Below are positions 38,551-47,428 of a DNA stretch of 64,000 nt, piece after piece. The stretch spans positions 1-64,000 of the forward strand of contig JAIUOW010000011.1 of the NCBI GenBank assembly GCA_020161775.1, given 5' to 3'. Positions within the stretch are counted from its first letter, which is position 1. Every line of letters starts with the position of its first letter. Source of the DNA: Pseudomonadota bacterium (GTDB taxonomy: Bacteria > Pseudomonadota > Gammaproteobacteria > Burkholderiales > Burkholderiaceae_C). Below the pieces are notes generated by a model. The model made no database searches. It was not told the origin of the DNA and saw nothing but the letters and a program-made list of their open reading frames with translations. A program made the position numbers and the translations under genes.

Positions 38551-39860
38551 CGGCCCCTCAGGCTGTAGATGCGGTGGCGCACGAAGTCCACGTGCTGGTG
38601 CAGGGTGTACCAGCGCTGGGCCAGCTCGCGCGGCAGCGTCAGCGTGGAGATGGCCTTGTCCATGCGCGCCAGCCGGCCGTTCAGACGGCTCATGTCCATG
38701 TCGCTGAGGTTGTGGTTGGCCAGGTCGTTTTCGATGAATTTCAGCTCGCCGTACCAGCGCGTGACGCGGCTTTCGAGCTTCCAGCGCAGCCACGCCGGGA
38801 TGAGCAGCGACAGCCACCAGGCCACCACCGCCAGCGGCACGCAGATGATCACCAGCCGCTCCACCACCTGCGCCCACCAGAAGGGCAGCATGCGCTCCAG
38901 CCAGCCCAGGCCATTGCCCATCACGTTGCGCGCCTCGGGCGCGGTGGGGAAGTCGCTGCGGCGCAGGGCGGGGAAATCACCCGTGCGGTGAAACGGTCCG
39001 CCCGGCCCCTGCACCTGCATGGCCGCGGCGGTCATGGCGCGCTTGAGCGCGGTGTCCAGGTCATGCCGCACCACCAGATGCGTGTGGGTGGTCAGCAGCG
39101 TCACGTCGCGCGGCGGCATGCCCGCGCCCAGGCTGTCCTGCGCCAGCAGGCGCGGCTCCAGGAAATGGTTGCGCTCGGCAATGGCCACGGTGCGCTGCAG
39201 CGCGGCCAGGTGCACGCCGGGCGTGCGCAGCAGCTTGCCCACCGCCGGCGCGTCGGCCGCGGCGACCATCAGCACGGCGTCCACCTCGTCGCGCGCCAGC
39301 GCGTCGGCCGCGCCCAGGCTGCTCAACGGTGACAGGCGCATTTCCTCGGGCTTGATGCGTTGCTGCTGCGTGAGCAGCTGCGCCATCACGCGGTGGCCGC
39401 TGCCTTCGGGGCCGACCGCCACGCGCAGCCCGCGCAGCTGCAGCAGCGAATGCAGGTCACGCTGGCGGCTGAAGATCCACACGGCTTCAATGCCGACGTT
39501 GGCCAGGGTCTGCACGGCGCTGACCGTGGCCGTCTGCGCGGATTGGGCCGACCACCCGAAACCGCCCTGCACCAGCGCCACGTCGGCCTCGGGCGGGTCG
39601 GCCTTCAGTCGCTGCAGGTTCTGGGCCGAACCGCTGGACTCCAGCAGCACGGTGGCCACGCCCTGGCGCTGCAGTGCGTCGGCGTACTGGCGGGCCAGGG
39701 GGTAATAGGCGCCGTCCTTGAAGCCGGCGCTGAGGGAGATCTGTGATGCTGGCATGGGGTACAGCCATGCCCAGAAAAGCCATGCGGCCGCCACGGTGGC
39801 AGCCAGGATAGGCAGCCTGATGAGCAACCAGCGGTAGCGGTACAACGTGGCAGTGGCCAT
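38547..39860 (-). CDS. Membrane-anchored TAXI-type TRAP binding protein, copy 2
   Basis: A 437-residue paralogue of the next gene with the same order: N-terminal helix (about residues 12-33), binding domain (ISLSAGFKDGAYYPLARQYADAL, ADVALVQGG, RGLRVAVGPEGSGHRVMAQLL), a second helix near 335-358 and a charged cytoplasmic tail with RLNGRLARMDKAISTLTLPR. The two proteins align throughout and share RWYTL(H/R)(Q/E)H near the end. They could form a heteromeric ligand-sensing complex. It is the first gene of the pair. The 79 bp to ETF-QO hold nothing recognisable. Confidence 0.78.
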   Translation of the reverse strand: MATATLYRYRWLLIRLPILAATVAAAWLFWAWLYPMPASQISLSAGFKDGAYYPLARQYADALQRQGVATVLLESSGSAQNLQRLKADPPEADVALVQGGFGWSAQSAQTATVSAVQTLANVGIEAVWIFSRQRDLHSLLQLRGLRVAVGPEGSGHRVMAQLLTQQQRIKPEEMRLSPLSSLGAADALARDEVDAVLMVAAADAPAVGKLLRTPGVHLAALQRTVAIAERNHFLEPRLLAQDSLGAGMPPRDVTLLTTHTHLVVRHDLDTALKRAMTAAAMQVQGPGGPFHRTGDFPALRRSDFPTAPEARNVMGNGLGWLERMLPFWWAQVVERLVIICVPLAVVAWWLSLLIPAWLRWKLESRVTRWYGELKFIENDLANHNLSDMDMSRLNGRLARMDKAISTLTLPRELAQRWYTLHQHVDFVRHRIYSLRGR

Positions 39861-39939
39861 GCCTTTTGCAATCCCTTGTTACAAAGGGTTATAGCGCACA
39901 TGGCCTGGCCCCGCTACTGCGGGTTGTCACGGGGGGCGC

Positions 39940-41637
39940 CTACATGCCCACGTAGTTGGGGCCGCCGCCGCCTTCGGGCGTGACCCACACGATGTTCTGC
40001 GTGGGGTCCTTGATGTCGCAGGTCTTGCAGTGCACGCAGTTCTGCGCGTTGATCTGCAGCCGGTCGGTGTTGTCCTCGTTCTTCACGAACTCGTAAACGC
40101 CGGCCGGACAGTAGCGCGACTCGGGCCCGGCGTATTTCGCCAGGTTCACATTCACCGGCACCGACGCGTCCTTCAGCGTCAGGTGGGCGGGCTGGTGTTC
40201 GTTGTGGTTGGTGTTGCTGATGAACACGCTGGACAGGCGGTCGAAGGTGAGCTTGCCGTCAGGCTTGGGGTACACGATGGGCTTGCATTCGGCCGCGGGC
40301 TTGAGCGCCGCATGATCCGGCTTGTCGCGATGCAGCGTCCAGGGGACGTGGCCGCGCAGCACGAATTGCTCCACGCCGTTCATCAGCGTGGCCACGGCCA
40401 GGCCCTTCTTGAACCAGGCCTTGAAGTTGCGTGCCTTGTTGAGTTCGGTGTAGAGCCAGCTCTTCTCGAACGCCTCGGGGTAGGCGGCCAGCTCGTCGTG
40501 CTGGCGGCCGGCCTGCACCGCGGCATAGGCGGCCTCGGCGGCCAGCATGCCGGTCTTGATGGCGGCATGGCTGCCCTTGATGCGGCTCACGTTCAGGAAG
40601 CCCGCCTCGCAGCCCACCAGCGCGCCGCCGGGGAACACGAATTTGGGCAGCGACTGCAGGCCGCCCGCGGTGATGGCGCGCGCGCCGTAGCCCAGGCGCT
40701 TGGCCGGCTTGATGCCCTTGTCGGCGTCGCCTTCCAGGTACCAGCGGATGTTGGGGTGCGTCTTCCAGCGCTGGAATTCCTCGAACGGGCTCAGGTAGGG
40801 GTTGCTGTAGTCCAGCCCGGTAATGAAGCCCAGCGTGACCTTGTTGTCCTCCATGTGGTACAGGAACGCACCGCCATAGGTGTCGGCATCCATCGGCCAG
40901 CCGGCGGTGTGCAGCACAAAGCCGGGCTGGTGGCGCTTGGGATCGATCTCCCAGACTTCCTTGACGCCCAGGCCATAGGTCTGCGGGTCCTTGCCTTCGG
41001 CCAGGTTGAACTTCGCAATGAGCTGGCGCCCCAGGTGGCCACGCGCGCCTTCGGCAAACACGGTGTACTTGGCGTGCAGCTCCATGCCCAGCTGGAATTC
41101 ACCGGTGGGCTCGCCGTCCTTGCCCACGCCCATGTTGCCGGTGGCCACGCCCTTGACCGAGCCGTCGTCGTTGTAGAGCACCTCGGCTGCGGCAAAACCG
41201 GGGAAGATCTCCACGCCCAGCGCCTCGGCCTGCGTGCCCAGCCAGCGCACCACGTTGCCCAGGCTCACGATGTAGTTGCCATGGTTCTGGAAACATGGAG
41301 GCAGCACCATGTTGGGCGTGCGAAACGATGCCTTTTCACCCAGGAACACCATGGCATCGTCGGTCACCGGCTGGTTCAGCGGCGCGCCCTTGGCTTTCCA
41401 GTCGGGGATGAGTTCCGTCAGCGCGCGCGGGTCCATGATGGCGCCCGACAGGATATGGGCACCGGGCTCCGAGCCTTTTTCCAGCACCACGACGGAAATG
41501 TCCTTGCCTTCGGCGGCGGCCAGTTGCTTCAGGCGGATGGCCGTGGCCAGGCCGCCGGGCCCGCCGCCGACCACCACCACGTCATATTCCATGGCTTCGC
41601 GGGGGCCGTACTGGGCAAGGATTTCATCGTGGGTCAT
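39940..41637 (-). CDS. Electron transfer flavoprotein-ubiquinone oxidoreductase
   Basis: A 565-residue inner-membrane-associated flavoprotein that passes electrons from ETF (fatty acid and amino acid oxidation) to ubiquinone. The N-terminal FAD fold is YDVVVVGGGPGGLATAIRLK, GAHILSGAIMDPRAL follows, and the C-terminal 4Fe-4S ligands are in YCPAGVYEF and NCVHCKTCDIKDP. The length is standard. It is divergent from the SDR gene, with a perfect 12 bp palindrome in the shared region. Confidence 0.95.
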   Translation of the reverse strand: MTHDEILAQYGPREAMEYDVVVVGGGPGGLATAIRLKQLAAAEGKDISVVVLEKGSEPGAHILSGAIMDPRALTELIPDWKAKGAPLNQPVTDDAMVFLGEKASFRTPNMVLPPCFQNHGNYIVSLGNVVRWLGTQAEALGVEIFPGFAAAEVLYNDDGSVKGVATGNMGVGKDGEPTGEFQLGMELHAKYTVFAEGARGHLGRQLIAKFNLAEGKDPQTYGLGVKEVWEIDPKRHQPGFVLHTAGWPMDADTYGGAFLYHMEDNKVTLGFITGLDYSNPYLSPFEEFQRWKTHPNIRWYLEGDADKGIKPAKRLGYGARAITAGGLQSLPKFVFPGGALVGCEAGFLNVSRIKGSHAAIKTGMLAAEAAYAAVQAGRQHDELAAYPEAFEKSWLYTELNKARNFKAWFKKGLAVATLMNGVEQFVLRGHVPWTLHRDKPDHAALKPAAECKPIVYPKPDGKLTFDRLSSVFISNTNHNEHQPAHLTLKDASVPVNVNLAKYAGPESRYCPAGVYEFVKNEDNTDRLQINAQNCVHCKTCDIKDPTQNIVWVTPEGGGGPNYVGM

Positions 41638-41735
41638 GAGGGTCTCGCTGATAATGGTTTGGAAAGCAGGTGGGTGCGTCGCGCTATGGCGTGTCTCCCG
41701 GTGGACTGCATTTTAGGCGGCGCCTGCGCAGAATC

Positions 41736-41747
41736 GAACGCGCGTTC
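41736..41747. promoter_or_regulatory. Perfect palindrome between ETF-QO and SDR genes
   Basis: GAACGCGCGTTC is a perfect 12 bp palindrome 30 bp upstream of the SDR start, in the divergent promoter region. GAAC..GTTC-type operators are bound by TetR-family fatty-acid regulators such as PsrA, which suits an ETF-QO gene, but the link is inference. Confidence 0.4.
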
Positions 41748-41776
41748 TTATTTGAATTCAGACAGGAGACTCTAGC

Positions 41777-42559
41777 GTGGCTTACAGCATGGATCTTTCG
41801 GGCCGCGTTGCCTTTGTGACCGGCGCCTCCAGTGGCCTGGGGGCGCAGTTTGCCAAAACCCTGTCGCGCGCGGGCGCTGCCGTGGTGCTGGCCAGCCGCC
41901 GGGTGGAAAAGCTCAAGGAGCTGCGCGCGCAGATCGAAGGCGAGGGCGGCGATGCCCACGTGCTGGCGCTGGACGTGACCGACCTGGGCAGCATCAAGGC
42001 CGCGGTGGCGCATGCGGAAACCGAGGTCGGTTCCATCGACATCCTGGTCAACAACTCGGGCGTGAGCACCACCCAGCGCATCCAGGACGTGGAAGAAGAC
42101 GTCTACGACTTCATCTTCGACACCAACGTCAAGGGCGCGTTCTTCGTGGCGCAAGAAGTGGGCAAGCGCATGCTGGCCCGCGCGCGCGGCGCGGCGCCGG
42201 GCACCTACACCGGCGGGCGCATCATCAACATCGCCTCCATGGCGGGCCTGAAGGTGCTGCCCCAGATCGGCGCTTACTGCATGAGCAAGGCGGCGGTGGT
42301 GCAGATGACCAAGGCCATGGCGCTGGAGTGGGGCCGCTTCGGCATCAATGTCAACGCCATCTGCCCGGGCTACATCGACACCGAGATCAACCACCACCAC
42401 TGGCAGACCGAGCAGGGCCAGAAGCTGGTGCAGATGCTGCCGCGCAAGCGCGTGGGCCAGCCGCAGGACCTGGACGCGCTGATCGTTTTGCTGGCCAGCG
42501 GGCAGAGTCATTTCATCAACGGTGCGGTGATTGCAGCTGACGACGGTTTTGGCGTCTAG
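41777..42559 (+). CDS. Short-chain dehydrogenase/reductase
   Basis: A 260-residue NAD(P)-dependent oxidoreductase. The glycine motif is TGASSGLGAQF, followed by ALDVTD, NNSGV, and the catalytic Ser, Tyr and Lys (IINIASMAG, then GAYCMSKAAV). The C-terminus has NAICPGYIDTEINHHHW. A FabG- or 3-hydroxyacyl-CoA-like role is plausible, given the thioesterase downstream. The start is GTG at 41777 with ACAGGAGAC upstream. It is the first gene of an SDR-EamA-thioesterase operon. Confidence 0.9.
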   Translation: MAYSMDLSGRVAFVTGASSGLGAQFAKTLSRAGAAVVLASRRVEKLKELRAQIEGEGGDAHVLALDVTDLGSIKAAVAHAETEVGSIDILVNNSGVSTTQRIQDVEEDVYDFIFDTNVKGAFFVAQEVGKRMLARARGAAPGTYTGGRIINIASMAGLKVLPQIGAYCMSKAAVVQMTKAMALEWGRFGINVNAICPGYIDTEINHHHWQTEQGQKLVQMLPRKRVGQPQDLDALIVLLASGQSHFINGAVIAADDGFGV

Positions 42560-42565
42560 CCGGGC

Positions 42566-43459
42566 ATGCTGACAGGCGTCCTGGCCGGCCTGGCGGCCGG
42601 TGCCCTTTGGGGTGTCGTGTTTGTCGCGCCGCGCATGGTCCCGGGTTTCTCGTCGGTGGACCTGACCGCTGGCCGGTTCCTGGCCTATGGCGTGGTTGCC
42701 GCGCTTGTCATGCTCATCGGCATGCGCACCCGCCGCCTGCCCACGCCGGCGCAGGCGCTGGCCGCCATCGGCTTGAGCGTGCTGGGTTTTACCGGCTATT
42801 ACCTCCTGCTGGTGCTGGCCATACGTGACGCCGGCACCGAGGTGCCCACGCTGATCATCGGTACCATTCCGCTGTGGGTCATGCTGCTGGGCAAGCCGCA
42901 GCACCTGCGCTGGGCGGCGCTGGTGCCCGGTCTGGCCCTGACGGCGGCCGGCCTGGCGCTGATGATGGGCTCACCCCATGGCGATGCCGCGGCTCAAGCG
43001 CCTGCGTACTACTGGCGCGGCATTGCGCTCGTGACGGTATCGCTGGTGTGCTGGACGGCCTTTGCCATCCTCAATTCCGCCTGGCTCAAGCGTCACCCCG
43101 AGGTCAACGCCACCGACTGGGCGAACTGGCTGGGCGTGGCCACTGGCGCGGGCGCCTTGCTGTTGTGGCTCGTGGCCGGCTCGCCCCTGGCTGACATTGC
43201 CACCAGGCCGGGGCTGGCGGGCTTTGTGCTGCTGTGCGCGTTCACAGGCTTCGGCTCGGCCTGGCTGGCCACCATCTTGTGGAACGTCGCAAGCCAGCGG
43301 CTGTCGGCCAGCCTGTGCGGCCAGCTCATCGTGAGCGAAACGCTGTTTGCGCTGCTGTATTCCTTTGCGTGGGATGGCCGCTGGCCCGCGCCCGCGCAGG
43401 CCGTGGCCTGCGTGCTGTTCACCATCGGCATCCTGGCATCCATCAAGGCCCACCAATGA
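42566..43459 (+). CDS. EamA/DMT family transporter
   Basis: A 297-residue inner-membrane protein with ten hydrophobic helices in two EamA halves. The first half contains GALWGVVFVAPRMVPGFSSVDL and the second LIVSETLFALLYSFAWDGRWPA, typical of amino-acid/metabolite exporters of this family. It starts 6 bp after the SDR stop, and its stop overlaps the thioesterase start by 4 bp. The substrate is unknown. Confidence 0.85.
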   Translation: MLTGVLAGLAAGALWGVVFVAPRMVPGFSSVDLTAGRFLAYGVVAALVMLIGMRTRRLPTPAQALAAIGLSVLGFTGYYLLLVLAIRDAGTEVPTLIIGTIPLWVMLLGKPQHLRWAALVPGLALTAAGLALMMGSPHGDAAAQAPAYYWRGIALVTVSLVCWTAFAILNSAWLKRHPEVNATDWANWLGVATGAGALLLWLVAGSPLADIATRPGLAGFVLLCAFTGFGSAWLATILWNVASQRLSASLCGQLIVSETLFALLYSFAWDGRWPAPAQAVACVLFTIGILASIKAHQ

Positions 43460-43875
43460 AGATCGAACTGCCCGAGCACAAGAAACTGGTTTACGAGATG
43501 ACCATCCCCATCCGCTGGGGCGACATGGACGCGATGAACCATGTGAACAACACCACATACTTCCGCTACCTGGAAACGATGCGCATCGACTGGATGCGCT
43601 CCATCGGCTGCCGGCCCGACCCCAAGGGCGAAGGGCCCGTGATCGTCAACGCGTTCTGCAACTTCTACCGGCAGCTCGAATACCCGGGCGATGTGCTGGT
43701 GAAGATGTACGTGAGCGACCCGGCGCGCAGCACGTTTGAAAGCTGGGGCACCATGTCACGCACCGACGACCCGGACGTGATCTACGCGGCAGGCGGCGCC
43801 ACGACCATCTGGGTGAACTTCCAGGCGCAGAAGGCGGCACCGCTGCCCGACTGGATGCGCCGGCACATCGAATAG
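43456..43875 (+). CDS. Acyl-CoA thioesterase (4-hydroxybenzoyl-CoA thioesterase family)
   Basis: A 139-residue hot-dog fold protein. The signature IRWGDMDAMNHVNNTTYFRYLE carries the catalytic Asp. VNAFCNFYRQLEYPGDVLVKM forms the central sheet. The start at 43456 overlaps the EamA stop (ATGA); the long in-frame extension upstream is antisense-like filler. Context suggests acyl-CoA turnover with the SDR in the same operon. Confidence 0.88.
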   Translation: MKIELPEHKKLVYEMTIPIRWGDMDAMNHVNNTTYFRYLETMRIDWMRSIGCRPDPKGEGPVIVNAFCNFYRQLEYPGDVLVKMYVSDPARSTFESWGTMSRTDDPDVIYAAGGATTIWVNFQAQKAAPLPDWMRRHIE

Positions 43876-43896
43876 CGAAACGGGCGCGAGCGCGCT

Positions 43897-44484
43897 TCAG
43901 CCCTTGGCCTTGGGCACGCGGCCCATCAGGTAAAACTCCGGGTTCGGCATCATGCCGCTGAAGCTGGCCATGCGGTTGGACAGGCCGAAGAACGCGGTGA
44001 TGGCGGCAATGTCCCAGATGTCCTCGTCGTCAAAGCCATGCGCGTGCAGCGGCGCAAAGTCGGCGTCACTGATTTCGTCGGAATGCAGGCAGACCTTCAT
44101 CGCAAAGTCCAGCATGGCGCGCTGGCGCGCGGGGATGTCTGCCTTGCGGTAATTCACGGCCACCTGGTCGGCCACAAGAGGCTTTTTTTCGTAAATGCGC
44201 AGGATGGCGCCGTGGGCCACCACGCAATACAGGCAGTTGTTGGCGGCGCTGGTGGCCGTCACGATCATCTCGCGGTCGCCCTTGGTCAGGTTGCTGGTGC
44301 GGCCCACTGATTCGGGCACCATCAGTGCGTCGTGATAGGCAAAGAAGGCGCGCCATTCAGCCGGGCGGCGCGCAAAAGCCAGGAAGACATTGGGCACGAA
44401 GCCGGCCTTTTCCTGAACCTCCAGCACCTTGGCGCGGATGTCGTCGGGCAGGTCCTTGATCTCGGGGGCGGGGTAGCGGCTCAT
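43897..44484 (-). CDS. Peroxidase-related enzyme (AhpD/carboxymuconolactone decarboxylase fold)
   Basis: A 195-residue helical protein with the CMD-domain redox pair CLYC in NNCLYCVVAHGA and a downstream His. The length and N-terminal SRYPAPEIKDLPDDIRAKV tract match the uncharacterised peroxidase-related subfamily. It probably reduces peroxides or handles thiol disulfides in the cytoplasm. It is divergent from the CMD-family gene at 44546, 61 bp away. Confidence 0.82.
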   Translation of the reverse strand: MSRYPAPEIKDLPDDIRAKVLEVQEKAGFVPNVFLAFARRPAEWRAFFAYHDALMVPESVGRTSNLTKGDREMIVTATSAANNCLYCVVAHGAILRIYEKKPLVADQVAVNYRKADIPARQRAMLDFAMKVCLHSDEISDADFAPLHAHGFDDEDIWDIAAITAFFGLSNRMASFSGMMPNPEFYLMGRVPKAKG

Positions 44485-44545
44485 GGCGTGTCTCCGTGTT
44501 GAGTGCTGCGATTATCCTTGGGCGCACATCACCGAAGGAGTACCC

Positions 44546-44923
44546 ATGAGCGACCCCGTGTATGACAAAGGCCTGGCCACGCGCCGCGCCGTGCTGGGCA
44601 ACGACTACGTGCAGGGCGCGCTGGACCGCGCCACCGATTTCACCCGGCCGCTGCAGGACCTGGTGACGCGCCATGCCTGGGGCAACACCTGGCAGCGCGA
44701 GGGCATTGACCTCAGGACGCGCAGCATCGTCACCGTCTCCATGCTGGTCGCGCTGGGCCGGATGCATGAGCTGAAGGTGCATGTGCGCGGCGCGCTGAAC
44801 AACGGCGTGACGCCGGCCGAGCTGCAGGAGATCTTCCTGCACGCCAGCGTGTACTGCGGCTTTCCGGCGGCGGTGGATGCGTTTCGCACCGCGGCGGAAG
44901 TGATTGACGCGCCGAAAAGCTGA
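44546..44923 (+). CDS. 4-carboxymuconolactone decarboxylase family protein
   Basis: A 125-residue protein resembling PcaC of the beta-ketoadipate pathway: KGLATRRAVLGNDYVQGAL at the N-terminus, WGNTWQREGIDLRTRSIVTVSMLVALGR, then EIFLHASVYCGFPAAVDAFR. PcaC decarboxylates 4-carboxymuconolactone to the 3-oxoadipate enol-lactone. The start at 44546 follows GAAGGAGTACCC. The 3-oxoacid CoA-transferase further right fits an aromatic catabolic setting, though other pca genes are not present, so the name pcaC is not asserted. Confidence 0.82.
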   Translation: MSDPVYDKGLATRRAVLGNDYVQGALDRATDFTRPLQDLVTRHAWGNTWQREGIDLRTRSIVTVSMLVALGRMHELKVHVRGALNNGVTPAELQEIFLHASVYCGFPAAVDAFRTAAEVIDAPKS

Positions 44924-44928
44924 TTGAG

Positions 44929-45008
44929 CGCCGCCGGGCCGCCCCAAGGCGCGAAGGCCCCCTCGGGGGGGCAGCGACCCACGCGAAGCAGGGGAGCGTG
45001 GGGCTTCA
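44929..45008. repeat. GCC-rich intergenic palindromic repeat, copy 1
   Basis: CCGCCGGGCCGCCCCAAGG is followed by a CCCCCTCGGGGGG hairpin, CAGCGA, and a run with CGCGAAGC ... GCGTGGGG. The same order of elements occurs at 52171-52250. It lies between the converging CMD-family and PAS-LuxR genes, where it could form a bidirectional transcription stop. Confidence 0.65.
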
Positions 45009-45563
45009 GCTCCCGGCCATTAATTTGTGGACGAGGTCGGCTGTCGTGCTGGCCTTGTACTTGCGCATGAGCCGCGCGCGGTAGATCTCCACCGTGCGGT
45101 GGCTGATCGCCAGGGTCTTGCCGATTTCCTTGCTGGTCATGCCGTCCAGCAGCCGCGCGGCGACCTCGCGCTCGCGCGCGGTCAGCTCGGCCTTCACCGG
45201 GCGCTGTGAGCTCAGGTCTTCAAAGGCCCAGATGCCGGCCTCGTGCGGTGCTTCGCGGTTCAGCGCGCGGCCGGTCACGTGGCACCAGAACAGCTCACCC
45301 TTGAAGCGGCCGTCCACCCGCTTCATGATGCGGTCGTCGGCGTAGTGGCCCCTGGCATTCAGGATCGGCCCGATGCGCGCGCCCAGGCGCTCGTACTCGT
45401 CGGCGCTGGGGTACAGCACCTGGAACGACTGGCCGGTGAGCTGCTCGCGCGTGACGCCGAACATCTCGCACAGATGCTGGTTGCAGTCGACGATCACGCG
45501 GTTGCGCGACAGGCACAGGCCCACGGGGGCCATGTCGAAGGCAAGACGGTAATCCACGTCCAT
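45006..45563 (-). CDS. PAS-LuxR transcriptional regulator
   Basis: A 185-residue regulator. Residues 8-115 are a PAS domain (APVGLCLSRNRVIVDCNQHLCEMFGVTREQL, GQSFQVLYPSADEY, the RVDGRFKGELFWCHVTGRAL strand set). Residues about 125-182 are a LuxR-type HTH (LTAREREVAARLLDGMTSKEIGKTL, ISHRTVEIYRARLMRKY). It lacks a receiver domain, so the PAS domain is the sensor. It is divergent from the CoA-transferase genes over 74 bp with an inverted repeat, so it probably controls them. Confidence 0.88.
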   Translation of the reverse strand: MDVDYRLAFDMAPVGLCLSRNRVIVDCNQHLCEMFGVTREQLTGQSFQVLYPSADEYERLGARIGPILNARGHYADDRIMKRVDGRFKGELFWCHVTGRALNREAPHEAGIWAFEDLSSQRPVKAELTAREREVAARLLDGMTSKEIGKTLAISHRTVEIYRARLMRKYKASTTADLVHKLMAGS

Positions 45564-45584
45564 GGTGCAAACCTCTACGAAGAA

Positions 45585-45604
45585 CTACGTAACGGGTTAG
45601 GTAG
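45585..45604. promoter_or_regulatory. Inverted repeat between PAS-LuxR regulator and CoA-transferase genes
   Basis: CTACGTAA-CGGG-TTAGGTAG is an 8+4+8 inverted repeat with one mismatch, centred 43 bp upstream of the CoA-transferase start and 32 bp upstream of the regulator start. It is a likely binding site for the adjacent LuxR-type regulator. Confidence 0.5.
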
Positions 45605-45637
45605 TATCGTACGGGACTCTTCACCCAGGAGACATCC

Positions 45638-46345
45638 GTGAACAAAATTTATCCTTCCGCCGCCGAGGCCCTCAAGGGCATCGTCAAGGACGGCCAGCTC
45701 CTGGCCGTGGGCGGTTTCGGCCTGTGCGGCATCCCTGAAGCCCTGATTGACGCGCTGCGCGACAGCGGCGTCAAGGGCCTGACCGTCATCTCCAACAACG
45801 CCGGCGTTGACGGCTTTGGCCTGGGCAAGCTGCTGGAGACGCGCCAGATCAGCAAGATGATTTCCAGCTACGTGGGCGAGAACAAGGAGTTCGAGCGCCA
45901 GTACCTGGCCGGTGAGCTGCAGCTGGAATTTACCCCCCAGGGCACGCTGGCCGAGAAGCTGCGCGCCGGCGGTGCCGGCATCCCCGCGTTCTTCACCAAG
46001 ACCGGCGTGGGCACCATCGTGGCCGAGGGCAAGGAAATCCGTGAATTTGACGGCGAACAGTACGTGATGGAGCGCGCGCTGGTGCCCGAGGTCTCGCTGG
46101 TCAAGGCGCACCGCGCCGACAAGTCCGGCAACCTGCAGTTCCGCTACACCGCGCGCAACTTCAACCCGGCCGCGGCCATGGCCGGCAAGATCTGCGTGGT
46201 GGAAGTGGAAGAGATTGTGGAAACCGGCGACATGGTGCCCGACCAGATCCACCTGCCCGGCATTTACGTGCACCGCATCGTGCTGAACGCCACGCCGGAA
46301 AAGCGGATCGAGAAACGTACGATTACCGAGAAAGCAGGAGTCTGA
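45638..46345 (+). CDS. scoA: 3-oxoacid CoA-transferase, subunit A
   Basis: A 235-residue family I CoA-transferase alpha subunit that moves CoA from succinyl-CoA to acetoacetate or 3-oxoadipate. [19 protein letters not shown] is the typical N-terminal loop, and [23 protein letters not shown] is the family signature. The start is GTG at 45638 with CAGGAGACATCC upstream. The beta subunit follows after 2 bp. 3-Oxoadipate (PcaI-type) and acetoacetate (ScoA-type) forms are close; context with a CMD-family gene leaves both open. Confidence 0.9.
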   Translation: MNKIYPSAAEALKGIVKDGQLLAVGGFGLCGIPEALIDALRDSGVKGLTVISNNAGVDGFGLGKLLETRQISKMISSYVGENKEFERQYLAGELQLEFTPQGTLAEKLRAGGAGIPAFFTKTGVGTIVAEGKEIREFDGEQYVMERALVPEVSLVKAHRADKSGNLQFRYTARNFNPAAAMAGKICVVEVEEIVETGDMVPDQIHLPGIYVHRIVLNATPEKRIEKRTITEKAGV

Positions 46346-46347
46346 CC

Positions 46348-46986
<639 letters not shown>

Positions 46987-47057
46987 AGGTACGTCCGTAT
47001 AGTCGACAGCGCTGCCTGCGCCTCTAGGATGGACCTCTGTTCAACTGAAGGGGCGTG

Positions 47058-47381
47058 ATGATGGCGGCAACTGTTGTGGGTGCGACGGGCGTGAACACTC
47101 CCTGGGCAACTGTTGCCGCAGCCTGTTTGCCCCCGGCTGATACACAGCTGGTACAACGGTTTGACGATGCGATGGGCAAAGCGCCCTTCGAGCTCGCCAC
47201 CGACGATGAAATCAGGCGCTTGTCGGCCGTTGATGCCGACCGGCTGCGTGCCCGGCATGGCTCTGATGACGAAGCATTCCGCCGCGATGCCAGGATCTTT
47301 GTGGATATCCAGCGAAAGATCATTGAGGACAGCATCCTGAGAGGGGTCAGGCAGGCCTTCGAAATGGACTTGTCAGACTGA
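47058..47381 (+). CDS. Small soluble hypothetical protein
   Basis: A 107-residue protein with no family recognised. Residues 1-40 are Ala/Val/Pro-rich. The rest is charged and helical (QRFDDAMGKAPFELATDDEI, then FRRDARIFVDIQRKIIEDSI and GVRQAFEMDLSD). The start is ATG 47058 or 47061, both behind GAAGGGG. Base composition is lower in GC than that of its neighbours, which may mark an import. It lies alone between the CoA-transferase genes and a convergent Bug gene. Similarity of the helical C-terminus to secretion-system rod proteins is too weak to use. Confidence 0.5.
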   Translation: MMAATVVGATGVNTPWATVAAACLPPADTQLVQRFDDAMGKAPFELATDDEIRRLSAVDADRLRARHGSDDEAFRRDARIFVDIQRKIIEDSILRGVRQAFEMDLSD

Positions 47382-47428
47382 GACCATGCCCGGCATGGCA
47401 TTGGCAACCGCAGCGATGACGCGGCGGT

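Noticed and set aside
44929-45008. Rho-independent terminator for the CMD-family gene
   Set aside because: The hairpin is strong but no T-run follows, and the same sequence recurs at 52171 inside an operon, so it is called a repeat.
47058-47381. Type III secretion inner rod protein
   Set aside because: Only a short helical resemblance; no other secretion gene is near.
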